A stretch of DNA of 18,700 bases from CAZYXZ01 sp964651395. GTDB lineage: Bacteria; Actinomycetota; Actinomycetes; BP-191. A program made the translations under genes and the position numbers. The stretch is taken from positions 1 to 18,700 of the forward strand of contig CAZYXZ010000067.1 in assembly GCA_964651395.1 (NCBI GenBank). The letters are read 5' to 3'. The notes under the pieces are model-generated. The model saw only the letters and a list, made by a program, of their open reading frames with translations, did no database searches and was not told where the DNA came from. Positions within the stretch are counted from its first letter, which is position 1, and every line of letters starts with the position of its first letter. Positions 1 to 7,467 of this stretch are shown piece after piece.

Positions 1-170
1 GGTGACTCCACGGCCCGCGCCGCGAGCCGCGCCTTCGCCGTCGCGAGCATCGCCTCGGCCCGCGCGACCCGGCGTACTTCCGTCGCCGCGTCGGCCGTGG
101 ACATGCGCGAAGGGTCGAGGCCGCGGACGAAATCCGCCACCACGTCCTGCACCGTCGCGCTCGATGTCAT
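1..170 (-). CDS. DUF222/HNH endonuclease-type protein (13E12-repeat family), N-terminal part only
   Basis: The minus strand reads from ATG at 170 off the left window edge, giving 56 residues that begin MTSSATVQDVVADF. The segment STADAATEVRRVARAEAMLATAKARLAARAV resembles, in composition and spacing, the N-terminus of DUF222 proteins: an aspartate-alanine start, then an amphipathic helix with a conserved lysine. In actinobacteria these usually end in an HNH nuclease domain, which would lie outside the window. The start is supported by a -10-like hexamer ending exactly 6 nt upstream, which predicts a leaderless mRNA. These genes are multicopy in Nocardioides and mycobacteria and some respond to DNA damage. 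The function of the HNH part is inferred from the family and not seen here. Confidence 0.72.
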   Translation of the reverse strand, partial: MTSSATVQDVVADFVRGLDPSRMSTADAATEVRRVARAEAMLATAKARLAARAVES

Positions 171-199
171 ACAGCGACGCTACCCAGAGGGGCTGACAA
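171..199 (-). promoter_or_regulatory. RecA-NDp/PafBC-type DNA-damage promoter, leaderless
   Basis: On the minus strand TTGTCA (199-194) is followed by GCC, eight bases, then TAGCGT (182-177), six bases and the ATG at 170. This matches the LexA-independent mycobacterial damage promoter TTGTCRGTG-N8-TANNNT in its TTGTCR part, the N8 spacing and TANNNT. The GTG part reads GCC. The distance from the -10 to ATG leaves no room for a ribosome binding site, so the transcript should start at or next to the A of ATG. Confidence 0.65.
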
Positions 200-267
200 T
201 TTCGGCTGCGGAATCCGGGATGTGGAGAAGAAATCTCACGACGCGAACTGTGGATTGCCCGGCGCGG

Positions 268-273
268 CATGAT
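268..273 (+). promoter_or_regulatory. Candidate -10 box (CATGAT) for the SRPBCC operon
   Basis: CATGAT matches TATAAT at four of six positions and ends six bases before the GTG at 280. This is the same spacing as other leaderless starts in this window. No convincing -35 box lies 16-18 bases upstream. No Shine-Dalgarno sequence precedes the GTG. Confidence 0.4.
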
Positions 274-279
274 GCGGTC

Positions 280-738
280 GTGGCCGTCACCTTCCGGGTC
301 GAGACGATGCTCGCGGCCGCCCCGGAGCGAGTGTTCGACTTGTGCCGAGACATCGAGGTTCACATGGCCGGATTCGCACACACACGCGAACGCGCGGTCG
401 CGGGCGTCATCAGTGGGCTGATCGGCCCCGGTGAAGAGGTGACGTGGAGCGCACGGCACTTCGGCCTGCCCTTCCGCCTGACGAGCCGAATCGTCGAGTA
501 CGACCGGCCTCGCCTGTTTGTCGACGAGCAGGTTCAGGGGCCGTTCAAGCGGTACCGGCACATGCATCGCTTTGATGCGGTCCCAACCGGCACCCGCGTC
601 ACCGATGACGTCGAGTTCACCGCACCCGCGGGACCGCTTGGTTGGCTCGTGGAGAGGGCGATGCTCGCTGCGTACATGAAGCGCCTCATCGAGACGCGCA
701 GCGCGCACATCAAGACACTTGCCGAACGGGCCACGTGA
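280..738 (+). CDS. SRPBCC (START/Bet v1-like) ligand-binding family protein
   Basis: A 152-residue protein beginning VAVTFRVETMLAAAPERVFDL. The pattern of a beta strand, then APERVFDLC and a helix, repeated beta strands (EVTWSARHFG, RLTSRIVEYDRP, RVTDDVEFTAP) and a long C-terminal helix ending IETRSAHIK is typical of the SRPBCC cell-division-inhibitor-like/polyketide-cyclase group. These bind hydrophobic ligands in a helix-grip pocket. The same frame is open upstream to 97, but that stretch is non-conserved in style and overlaps the divergent gene, so GTG 280 is preferred. The stop shares bases with the next start (TGATG at 736-740), indicating translational coupling. The ligand cannot be read from the sequence. 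It is probably cytoplasmic or membrane-associated through its partner. Confidence 0.72.
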   Translation: MAVTFRVETMLAAAPERVFDLCRDIEVHMAGFAHTRERAVAGVISGLIGPGEEVTWSARHFGLPFRLTSRIVEYDRPRLFVDEQVQGPFKRYRHMHRFDAVPTGTRVTDDVEFTAPAGPLGWLVERAMLAAYMKRLIETRSAHIKTLAERAT

Positions 739-1715
739 TGAGCGACGCGCGTCGTACCGAAGACTCCTTCTTTGCGGCGCTCATGGGTGACGGGGTGCCG
801 ATGCTCGTCGCGGCAGCTGCCGCGGTCATCTTCGCAGGGGGGTTCGCGATCTTCCTGGCCGCGACGGGCGAGTTCCTGCCGCAGGACGTCCACTACCTCG
901 GGATGAGCGCGCGCGAGCTACGCGACGTCTGCGACGTCGTCAACTGTCGCGTCGTCGAGTTCATGGTCCATGACCGGGCGGCGTTCGGCGGCGCCGTGGT
1001 TGGCATCGGCACGCTCTACCTCTGGCTCGTGTTGTTCCCGCTCCGCCGTGGCGAGGCGTGGGCATGGTGGCTCTTGGTCACCTCCGGAGTGCTGGGTTTC
1101 GGGTCGTTCCTCGCCTACCTCCGCTACGGCTACCTAGACACCTGGCACGGCATCGGCACGCTGCTGCTTCTCCCCGTGTATGTCGGCGGTCTGATCCGGT
1201 CCCGACGTCTGATCGCGGAACTCGGTTGGCCTCGGGCGCTGAGCCAGATCGGTGCCCCGCTCGACAGCCGCTCCGTCGCCGGCCTCGGCCGCATCGCCCT
1301 GATGGCCGGCTCGCTCGGCACATTCCTCGGCGGGGCGTCGATCCTGTTCGTCGGGCTCACCGGGGTCTTCGTCGACACCGACCTCGAGTACATGCGCATG
1401 AGCGAGCGCGACCTGGACGGAATCAGTCCGCGGTTGGTGCCGCTCATCGCCCATGACCGGACCGGCTTCGGGGGAGCCGTCCTGGTCCTCGGTCTCACCA
1501 CGTTCCTCTGCCTGTGGTGCAGCCAGGTGGAGCGCAGCTTGCGCCAGGCCATCACCGTGGCGGGTGTGCTGTCGATCATGGCGGCGCTCGGAGTCCACTT
1601 CGTGGTGGGCTACACGACGTTCCGGCACACGCTGCCCGCGATGGTGGCGGCCACCTCACTGGTGGTTGGTCTCGTCCTGTGGCAGGTACCGAGGGAGCGG
1701 AGCTCGCATGGGTGA
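738..1715 (+). CDS. Eight-helix integral membrane protein with internal 4+4 duplication
   Basis: A 325-residue protein starting MSDARRTED. Hydrophobic helices lie near residues 22-45, 83-102, 107-130, 136-154, 185-213, 245-262, 269-293 and 298-316. Residues 47-102 and 211-265 are repeats of each other. Each holds an acidic loop with DxxYxxMSxRxLxxV/I, then HDRxxFGGA at 79-86 and 239-246, leading into the next helix. The helix pairs that follow also align, with a histidine after the third helix of each half (WHG at 136-138, RHT at 296-298). It overlaps the upstream SRPBCC gene by one base and the downstream gene by 8 bp, so it is in one operon. I do not recognise a named family. The conserved His/Asp/Arg loops could bind a metal or ligand, but this is inference. 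Confidence 0.75.
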   Translation: MSDARRTEDSFFAALMGDGVPMLVAAAAAVIFAGGFAIFLAATGEFLPQDVHYLGMSARELRDVCDVVNCRVVEFMVHDRAAFGGAVVGIGTLYLWLVLFPLRRGEAWAWWLLVTSGVLGFGSFLAYLRYGYLDTWHGIGTLLLLPVYVGGLIRSRRLIAELGWPRALSQIGAPLDSRSVAGLGRIALMAGSLGTFLGGASILFVGLTGVFVDTDLEYMRMSERDLDGISPRLVPLIAHDRTGFGGAVLVLGLTTFLCLWCSQVERSLRQAITVAGVLSIMAALGVHFVVGYTTFRHTLPAMVAATSLVVGLVLWQVPRERSSHG

Positions 1716-2748
1716 CCAGTTGTCGGAGGCGTTCGATGCGGTGCTGGACGCGCTGAGGGCGGGCGAGGAGAAGCTGCGTACGGCGGACCTCACCGAGATC
1801 GAGCGGACCGAGGGGTACCGCTGGCTGTTCTCGCTGCTGGCCGTGGGGCTCGACGCGCACGTCTGGGCGGACACCGGGCGACCGCGGTTCGTCGACATCG
1901 TCGGGCCGTACCGCAAGTGGGGCGGTGACAACGCCGACGCGTTCTACCAGTACGCCCCGGTCGACCCGGCGCGCACGTACCGCGTCTCCGGCACGAAGGG
2001 CGACGCGGTCTACCTGAGCCTCACCGTGTACGGCGGACCGGCCGACGGCCACTACTCCAACCGCATCGTCGGCTCGCTCAACGACCGGGAGGTCGAGGTC
2101 GCCGCGGACGGCACGTTCAGCTTCCTCATGGGTCCGGGCGACGACGCGGACCTCACGCTCGAGCCGGACGCGGTCTGTGCCATCACCCGCGACTACGTCA
2201 ACGACCCCGACCATGCGCGGCGCGTCGAGTGGTCGATCGAGGCGGTCGACGCGCCGCCGACTCGGGACCGCTCGCCCGAGGACCTCGCGCGGCGCTTCGG
2301 CCACACCGTGAACTGGCTCCAGGAGCAGATCGCGATGTGCCCGGTGCCGATGCTCGACCCCAACACCGTGGCCGAGCCGTTCCCCGTGCCCCAGGTGACG
2401 TTCGGCTGGGCGGCCGGGGACGCGGCGTACGCGCGCGGGACGTTCCAGCTCGCCGGCGACGAGGTGCTCGTCGTCGAGGGCCGCTCGCCGGCGTGCGCGT
2501 TCTGGAACGTGTGCCTGTGGAACCCCTACCTCCACACCTACGACTACGCCTACGACCGGGTCACCCTCAACGGCGCGCAGATCCAGTACGAGCCGGACGG
2601 CTCGTGGCACATCGAGGTGAGTGCCACCGACACCGGCCATCCCAACTGGATCGCGACCCAGGGCCACGAGCGCGGCCTGCTGTGGTTCCGCTGGTTCCTC
2701 CCGGACGCGACGCCGGAGCGACCGACGACGCGCGTGGAGAAGCGATGA
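1708..2748 (+). CDS. DUF1214 domain-containing protein
   Basis: A 346-residue protein starting MGDQLSEAF; ATG 1708 lies inside the end of the previous gene. The N-terminal region (about 35-110) contains ADTGRPRFVDIVGPYRKWGG and YQYAPVDPARTYRVSG. The C-terminal DUF1214 region (about 255-335) shows FWNVCLWNPYLHTYDY and ATDTGHPNWIATQGHERG followed by a WFRW motif, the usual signature of the family. No signal peptide or transmembrane helix is seen, so it is probably cytoplasmic. DUF1214 proteins have no established biochemical function. In actinobacteria they often stand next to sulfotransferase-like genes in lipid and steroid clusters, and here the next gene is one, with a 4-bp ATGA overlap. Confidence 0.85.
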   Translation: MGDQLSEAFDAVLDALRAGEEKLRTADLTEIERTEGYRWLFSLLAVGLDAHVWADTGRPRFVDIVGPYRKWGGDNADAFYQYAPVDPARTYRVSGTKGDAVYLSLTVYGGPADGHYSNRIVGSLNDREVEVAADGTFSFLMGPGDDADLTLEPDAVCAITRDYVNDPDHARRVEWSIEAVDAPPTRDRSPEDLARRFGHTVNWLQEQIAMCPVPMLDPNTVAEPFPVPQVTFGWAAGDAAYARGTFQLAGDEVLVVEGRSPACAFWNVCLWNPYLHTYDYAYDRVTLNGAQIQYEPDGSWHIEVSATDTGHPNWIATQGHERGLLWFRWFLPDATPERPTTRVEKR

Positions 2749-4004
2749 GCCGGGGCGACGCGATCCACCTCGACGACCTGGCCGACCCGCAGTTCTCGCC
2801 GGAGGCGCAGCCGATCATCGACGGCCTCACGGCGTACGGCGCGACGCTGACTCTCGACGCGCAGCAGATGTGCGAGACCGCGAGCGAGCGGACCGGCCTC
2901 GACACCTGGGGCGACCCCGGCTTCCGGGAGCGGCTCGACCTCTACGTCGACGCGATGAACAACGAGGCCGACCTGGCGCCGCACGGCGTCGTCCTCTCCT
3001 ATGAGTCGACCGTCGGCATGCTGGCCAACCGCCTGCTGCTCGAGGACCTCATCGCCCGCCACCCGGAGATCGAGGACGTCGCGATCGAGCGACCGATCAT
3101 CATCTGCGGGCTGCCGCGGACCGGGACGACGCACCTGCACAACCTGCTCTCCGCCGACCCGGCGCTGCGCCACCTGCCGTACTGGGAGAGCCTCGAGCCG
3201 GTCCTGCCGGAAGCGGCCAGGCACGAGGCGCCCGACCCGCGCCTGGCCCGCTGCGCCGCCGCCGTCGGCCTGGTCGACACGGTCATGCCGCACTTCAAGC
3301 GCATGCACGAGATGACCGTCGACCACGCCCACGAGGAGATCCAGCTGCTCGCGATCGACCTCTCGGGCATGTTCCTCGAGGTCAGCGCCCTCATGCCGTC
3401 GTGGCGCGATCACTACCGCGCGACCGACCAGACGTCGTCCTACGCCTACCTGAAGCGCGTCCTGCAGGCCATGACCTGGCTGCGCGGCGGCAGCCGGTGG
3501 GTGCTCAAGTCGCCGCAGCACCTCGAGCAGTTCGGCCCGCTGCTGGCCACGTTCCCGGACGCGACGTTCGTGGTGACCTACCGGGACCCGGTCGCGGTGA
3601 CCGCATCCACCTGCACGATGCTCGCGTACGGCGCGCGCATGCGGACGGCGCAGCCCGACGTCCATGCCTACGGGCGCTACTGGGCCGATCGGGTCGGCGA
3701 CCTGCTCGGCGGCTGCCTGCGCGACCGTGACCTGCTGCCGGCCGACCGCACCGTCGACGTCCGGCTCGACGACTTCGTCGCCGACGAGCTCGGCACGGTG
3801 GAGCGGATCTACGACGTCGCCGGCCAGCCGCTCGACGCCGCGGCGACAGCGGGCATGGAGGCGTTCGTCGCGGCCCACCCGCGCGGCCGGCACGGCACGA
3901 TCCGCTACGACCTGGCCGGGCTCGGCCTCGACGCCGGCGAGCTGCGAGCCAACCTGCGCGAGTCCGCCGAGCGCTACGACCTCCGCGACGAGGGCCTCGC
4001 CTAG
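2745..4004 (+). CDS. PAPS-type sulfotransferase family protein
   Basis: A 419-residue protein starting MSRGDAIHLDDL at ATG 2745, overlapping the DUF1214 stop as ATGA. The 5'-phosphosulfate loop is seen at residues 121-131 (CGLPRTGTTHL), and the 3'-phosphate-binding strand at 274-288 (TFVVTYRDPVAVTAS). RWVLKSPQHLEQF (251-263) and TIRYDLAGLGL near the end are also typical of the Sulfotransfer_3 group found in mycobacteria and relatives. The family moves sulfate from PAPS to a hydroxyl of a lipid, sterol or carbohydrate. The acceptor is not visible. A lipid or steroid acceptor is inferred only from the genes further downstream. It is the last gene of the overlapping four-gene operon. Confidence 0.85.
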   Translation: MSRGDAIHLDDLADPQFSPEAQPIIDGLTAYGATLTLDAQQMCETASERTGLDTWGDPGFRERLDLYVDAMNNEADLAPHGVVLSYESTVGMLANRLLLEDLIARHPEIEDVAIERPIIICGLPRTGTTHLHNLLSADPALRHLPYWESLEPVLPEAARHEAPDPRLARCAAAVGLVDTVMPHFKRMHEMTVDHAHEEIQLLAIDLSGMFLEVSALMPSWRDHYRATDQTSSYAYLKRVLQAMTWLRGGSRWVLKSPQHLEQFGPLLATFPDATFVVTYRDPVAVTASTCTMLAYGARMRTAQPDVHAYGRYWADRVGDLLGGCLRDRDLLPADRTVDVRLDDFVADELGTVERIYDVAGQPLDAAATAGMEAFVAAHPRGRHGTIRYDLAGLGLDAGELRANLRESAERYDLRDEGLA

Positions 4005-4034
4005 GATCAGCTGGTCGGCGCTAGGGGAGGCATC

Positions 4035-4778
4035 GTGGTCCGGACCAGGCAGCTCGTCACCGTCGCCCTGCTCGCGGCCGCGAGCGTGTTCATCCCGGGC
4101 ACCACTGCGCACGCGGCCTGCCATTTCTTCTCAGTCTCCGCGTCCCCCGCCAACCCCGCAGAGGGTTCGTCGATCCAGGTAACGGTGTCGCGTGACGACG
4201 ATGAGGCTCCGTCGCACGTCGATGTGAAGGCCATCCACGGCTCGACCGAGGCGGGGGACTTCGGGTCAGTCGATCGGACCATCGCGTTCCAGAACGGCAC
4301 GTCGCAGTCCTTCAACGTCGCGATCACCAATGACGCGGAGATGGAGCAGGCCGAGTCGTTCGACCTGCGGCTGAGCAACGGTGGTGGGTGCGCGCCGAAC
4401 CCGAACATCGTCTACGGCGACGACTTCACGGTGACCATCAAGGCGAGTGACCAGGTGATCGTCGTGCCGTCGCCGACGCCGACGAAGAGCAAGCCGCCGT
4501 CCATCGCGCCGTCACCGACCAAGTCCAAGACGCCGTCGGCGGCGCCGACCTCGGCCGCGCCCTCGGAGTCCGAGTCGCCGAGTCCGAGCGAGAGCGCGTC
4601 GCCCACCGACTCGCCGTCCCCGAGCGACTCCGCGTCGGTGGACACCAGTCCGCTCACGGCGGACGACGACGACGGTTCGAACCTGGGTGCCATCGCCCTG
4701 CTGACCGGCCTGCTCGCCGCGGCCCTCGGCACCGGCGCGATCGTCTACCTGCGCCGCACCAGCCCGAACCGCCAGTAG
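4035..4778 (+). CDS. Secreted, membrane-anchored Calx-beta domain protein with Ser/Pro stalk
   Basis: A 247-residue protein with a GTG start preceded by GGGGAGG at 4024-4030. A signal peptide covers residues 1-28 (VRTRQ, hydrophobic core, TAHA cleavage site). Residues 31-136 fit one Calx-beta repeat: SASPANPAEGSSIQVTVSR, a GDFGSVDRTIAFQNG segment and NDAEMEQAESFDLRLSN, the usual acidic calcium-binding loop region. Cys29 and Cys119 could form a disulfide. Residues 144-205 are a low-complexity Pro/Ser/Thr/Lys linker. Residues 218-238 form a transmembrane helix with a short basic tail (LRRTSPNRQ). No LPXTG sortase motif is present, so a type I membrane anchor is more likely than a wall anchor. 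It probably displays an adhesion or matrix domain outside the cell. Confidence 0.75.
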   Translation: MVRTRQLVTVALLAAASVFIPGTTAHAACHFFSVSASPANPAEGSSIQVTVSRDDDEAPSHVDVKAIHGSTEAGDFGSVDRTIAFQNGTSQSFNVAITNDAEMEQAESFDLRLSNGGGCAPNPNIVYGDDFTVTIKASDQVIVVPSPTPTKSKPPSIAPSPTKSKTPSAAPTSAAPSESESPSPSESASPTDSPSPSDSASVDTSPLTADDDDGSNLGAIALLTGLLAAALGTGAIVYLRRTSPNRQ

Positions 4779-6032
4779 CTACTCCGCAGCGCGGTGCTCC
4801 TCCTGGTGGTGCTGCCAGCACCACTGGAGGAAGCGGTCCACGCCGCGCAGCACGTGCGAGCTGCGGATCGACGGGAACACGTCGAACGCGTGGTGCGTGC
4901 CGGGCAGCTCGGCGTACGCGACCGGGTGCTTGGACACCTCGCGCAGCCGGCGCACGAACTCGCGCGCGGTGCCGACGGGGGCCAGCGAGTCGTGCCGCCC
5001 GTGGATGACGAAGAACGGCGGGGCCTCCGGTCGTACGAGCAGCAGCGGCGTCGCCGCCTCGAAGACAGACGGGTCGGCGGCGTAGCGCTGCTTCATCACC
5101 ATCGGCGCGAGCATCCGGTCGCGCGTGTCGCGCGTGTGCCGTGACCCGGTCACGTCGGCCAGGTCGTAGACCCCGTAGTGCGGCAGGCAGGCCTGCACGG
5201 TGGTGTCGACGTCCTCGAAGCCGGGCTGGTACGCCGGGTCGTTCGCGGTCAGGCCGAGCATCGTGGTGAGGTGCCCGCCGGCCGAGCCGCCGGTGACTGC
5301 GACGAAGCTCGGGTCGCCGCCGTACTCGCCGATGCGCTCGCGCACCCAGGCCAGCGCGCGCTTCGTGTCGACCAGGTGGTCCGGCCACGTCGCGCGCGGG
5401 CTGAGCCGGTAGTTGGGCGCGACGCAGACCCAGCCCTTCGCCGCGAGGTAGTGCATGAGTGCGATGCCCTGTTGCCGCTTGTGCCCGATCATCCAGGCGC
5501 CGCCGTGCAGCTGCAGCAGCACGGGCGAGCCGACCGGCGCGAGGCGGTGGCGGTAGACGTCGAGGTGGTTGCGCCGCCCGTACGGGCCGTAGGCGATGTC
5601 GTGCACGACCTCGACGTCGGGGCTGCGGCCCAGCAGGTAGGGCCGCGCCACGTCGCGCCAGGGGGTCGCCAGGTCACGAGCCGTCGGCGCCGGGTCGAGG
5701 TAGTCGAGGTAGTCCGGCCCGAGCGCCTCGCACAGCGCTGCCTCGACGTCGTGGCGCGAGTCGTGGCCCTGCTTGGCCAGCATGGCGAGGCCGGCCATCG
5801 AGGCCAGGTTCACCGCGACCGCGATCCGGTCACCCCGGGTCTTCTCGCCCCGGCCGGCCAGGTGCGCGGCGGTGACGGCGCCGGTGACGGCGAGGTTGTG
5901 CGGCGCGAGCTCGGTGGTCAGCCACGCACCGAAGAAGCTCGGGACCAGCAGCGGGGTCTCGGAGATCGGCTGCAGGGCGTTCGCGGTGAGCGCCGCGCTG
6001 ATCGCGGAGAAGGCCTGGAAACGTCGTGACAC
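4779..6032 (-). CDS. Alpha/beta hydrolase, hormone-sensitive-lipase-type esterase
   Basis: A 417-residue protein if it starts at GTG 6032 (MSRRFQAFSAISAALTANAL). An in-frame ATG at 6071 would add 13 residues, but it shares the CCATGG of the divergent acyltransferase start and its extra residues look non-conserved. An N-terminal extension of about 150 residues carries hydrophobic stretches (PSFFGAWLTTELAPHN). The hydrolase core follows with the HGGAW oxyanion motif, nucleophile elbow GGSAGG, acid in HGRHDSLAP and catalytic histidine in GTHHAFDVF. This layout resembles the mycobacterial LipC/LipN-type carboxylesterases that act on short to medium acyl esters. The stop codon touches the stop of the convergent Calx-beta gene (TAGCTA at 4776-4781). 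Confidence 0.82.
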   Translation of the reverse strand: MSRRFQAFSAISAALTANALQPISETPLLVPSFFGAWLTTELAPHNLAVTGAVTAAHLAGRGEKTRGDRIAVAVNLASMAGLAMLAKQGHDSRHDVEAALCEALGPDYLDYLDPAPTARDLATPWRDVARPYLLGRSPDVEVVHDIAYGPYGRRNHLDVYRHRLAPVGSPVLLQLHGGAWMIGHKRQQGIALMHYLAAKGWVCVAPNYRLSPRATWPDHLVDTKRALAWVRERIGEYGGDPSFVAVTGGSAGGHLTTMLGLTANDPAYQPGFEDVDTTVQACLPHYGVYDLADVTGSRHTRDTRDRMLAPMVMKQRYAADPSVFEAATPLLLVRPEAPPFFVIHGRHDSLAPVGTAREFVRRLREVSKHPVAYAELPGTHHAFDVFPSIRSSHVLRGVDRFLQWCWQHHQEEHRAAE

Positions 6033-6055
6033 CGCGTCAGTTTCCCACAGCGCCG

Positions 6056-6061
6056 TACGCT
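6056..6061 (+). promoter_or_regulatory. Candidate -10 box (TACGCT) for the WS/DGAT gene
   Basis: TACGCT fits the TANNNT -10 pattern and ends eight bases before ATG 6070. There is no Shine-Dalgarno sequence between them, so a leaderless start is plausible. No clear -35 box is seen. Confidence 0.35.
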
Positions 6062-6069
6062 CCCTGACC

Positions 6070-7467
6070 ATGGAGAAGCTCAGTGGCCTCGACGCGGCCT
6101 TCCTCTACGGCGAGACGCCGACGATGCACATGCACGTCATGGGCCTCATCGTCGTCGATCCGGACACCATGCCGGGTGGCTACCGCTTCGAGAAGATCCG
6201 CGACCTGATCGAGGCGCGCAGCAAGGTCGTGCCGTCGATGCGCCGCAAGCTGGCCACCGTCCCGCTGCACATGTCGCGCCCGTACTGGGTCACCGACAAC
6301 CACTTCGACCTCGACTACCACGTACGCCGGGTCGCGGTGCCGTCGCCGGGCGACGACCGCGAGCTCGCGACGCTCGTCGGGGACATCGCGGGCCGCCCGC
6401 TGAACCGCTCCAAGCCGTTGTGGGTCTTCACCGTCGTGGAGGGCCTGGCCAACGGCCATGTCGCCATCATCGGCAAGATGCACCACTCCACCGTCGACGG
6501 CGTGACGGGTGCCAACTTGCTGTTCACGATGTTCGACCTCGAGCCGGACCCGCCGAAGCAGGCGGAGCTGGAGGTCGCGCCGCGGATCGACAAGGACCGC
6601 AGCGACGTCCAGCTGCTCGGCCGCGCGCTGTTCGACGTCGTCAAGAGCCCGATCGGCGTCGCGATGCTCGCGCCGCGCACCCTCGCCCGGGTGGGCTCGA
6701 TCGTCGCGCAGCGACAGCGGCGCAAGCGGCCGGGCATGCCGACGCCGTTCACGGCGCCGCGGACGTCGTTCAACGCCGGCCTCACGCCACACCGCAACAT
6801 CGCGTTCACGCAGGTGTCGCTGGCCGAGGTGAAGCAGGTCAGCAAGGCCTTCGGCGTGAAGGTCAACGACGTCGTCCTCGCGGTCACCTCCGGCGCGTTG
6901 CGCCGCTACCTCGCCGACCGCGACGAGCTGCCCGACACGTCACTGATCGCGTCGGTGCCGGTGTCCGTGCACGACCAGACCGCCGGACGTGAAGGCGTGA
7001 ACAAGGTGTCGATCATGTTCTCGACCCTCGCCTCGGACATCGAGGACCCGGTCGAGCGGTTGCGGGTCATCGCCGGCGCGAACGTCGATGCGAAGGAAGA
7101 GCACAAGATGCTCGGCGCGGACACGCTCCAGCAGTGGGCGGACACCGCGACGCCGAACATGTTCGCCCTCGCCCTGCGGCTCTACTCGGGGCTCAACCTC
7201 GCCGACCGGCACCCGGTCGTGCACAACCTGATCGTCAGCAACGTGCCAGGCCCGCCGATGCCGCTCTACTTCGCCGGCGCGCGCCTGGTCGCGCTCTACC
7301 CGCTCGGCCCGGTGCTCGAAGGTGCGGGCCTGAACGTGACGATCCTGTCCAACCAGGACCGGGTCGGGTTCGGCTTCATCGCCTGCCTCGAGCTGATGCC
7401 CGAGCTCTGGGACCTCGCCGACGCCGTACCCGAAGCGCTGGCTGAGCTGGTGAAGGCGGCCAGCTAG
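6070..7467 (+). CDS. Wax-ester synthase/diacylglycerol O-acyltransferase (WS/DGAT)
   Basis: A 465-residue protein starting MEKLSGLDAAFLYGETPT, the usual WS/DGAT opening (LSGLDAAFL). The catalytic motif HHxxxDG is HHSTVDG at 138-144, preceded by PLW (116-118) in KPLWVFTVVEG. Also present are VKVNDVVLA in the middle and VSNVPGP toward the C-terminus, both family hallmarks. Length is normal for the mycobacterial Tgs group. The enzyme transfers acyl groups from acyl-CoA to diacylglycerol or fatty alcohols to make storage lipid at the membrane/lipid droplet. The stop overlaps that of the convergent hydrolase by 4 bp (CTAG at 7464-7467). Flanking by two esterase/hydrolase genes suggests a local lipid-turnover set. 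This is inference. Confidence 0.93.
   Translation: MEKLSGLDAAFLYGETPTMHMHVMGLIVVDPDTMPGGYRFEKIRDLIEARSKVVPSMRRKLATVPLHMSRPYWVTDNHFDLDYHVRRVAVPSPGDDRELATLVGDIAGRPLNRSKPLWVFTVVEGLANGHVAIIGKMHHSTVDGVTGANLLFTMFDLEPDPPKQAELEVAPRIDKDRSDVQLLGRALFDVVKSPIGVAMLAPRTLARVGSIVAQRQRRKRPGMPTPFTAPRTSFNAGLTPHRNIAFTQVSLAEVKQVSKAFGVKVNDVVLAVTSGALRRYLADRDELPDTSLIASVPVSVHDQTAGREGVNKVSIMFSTLASDIEDPVERLRVIAGANVDAKEEHKMLGADTLQQWADTATPNMFALALRLYSGLNLADRHPVVHNLIVSNVPGPPMPLYFAGARLVALYPLGPVLEGAGLNVTILSNQDRVGFGFIACLELMPELWDLADAVPEALAELVKAAS

Noticed and set aside
97..279. Upstream extension of the SRPBCC frame to ATG 97
   Set aside because: It would overlap the divergent DUF222 gene and its promoter, and the extra residues lack family features. 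GTG 280 has a -10-like box at the usual distance.
2550..4124. Long minus-strand open frame (524 codons) opposite the sulfotransferase
   Set aside because: It is Arg/Val/Asp-rich with no recognisable motifs and lies opposite a well-supported gene. Long antisense frames are usual at this GC content; the ones at 1576-2667 and 8424-10643 are the same.
4465..4650. Low-complexity, repeat-like DNA
   Set aside because: It is explained by the Ser/Pro/Thr-rich protein stalk. There is no regular unit length, so it is not a CRISPR or tandem-repeat locus.
6033..6071. Longer esterase start at ATG 6071
   Set aside because: It would share CCATGG with the WS/DGAT start and leave no promoter space. The MSRRF start at 6032 looks like the family N-terminus. 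It cannot be excluded from sequence alone.
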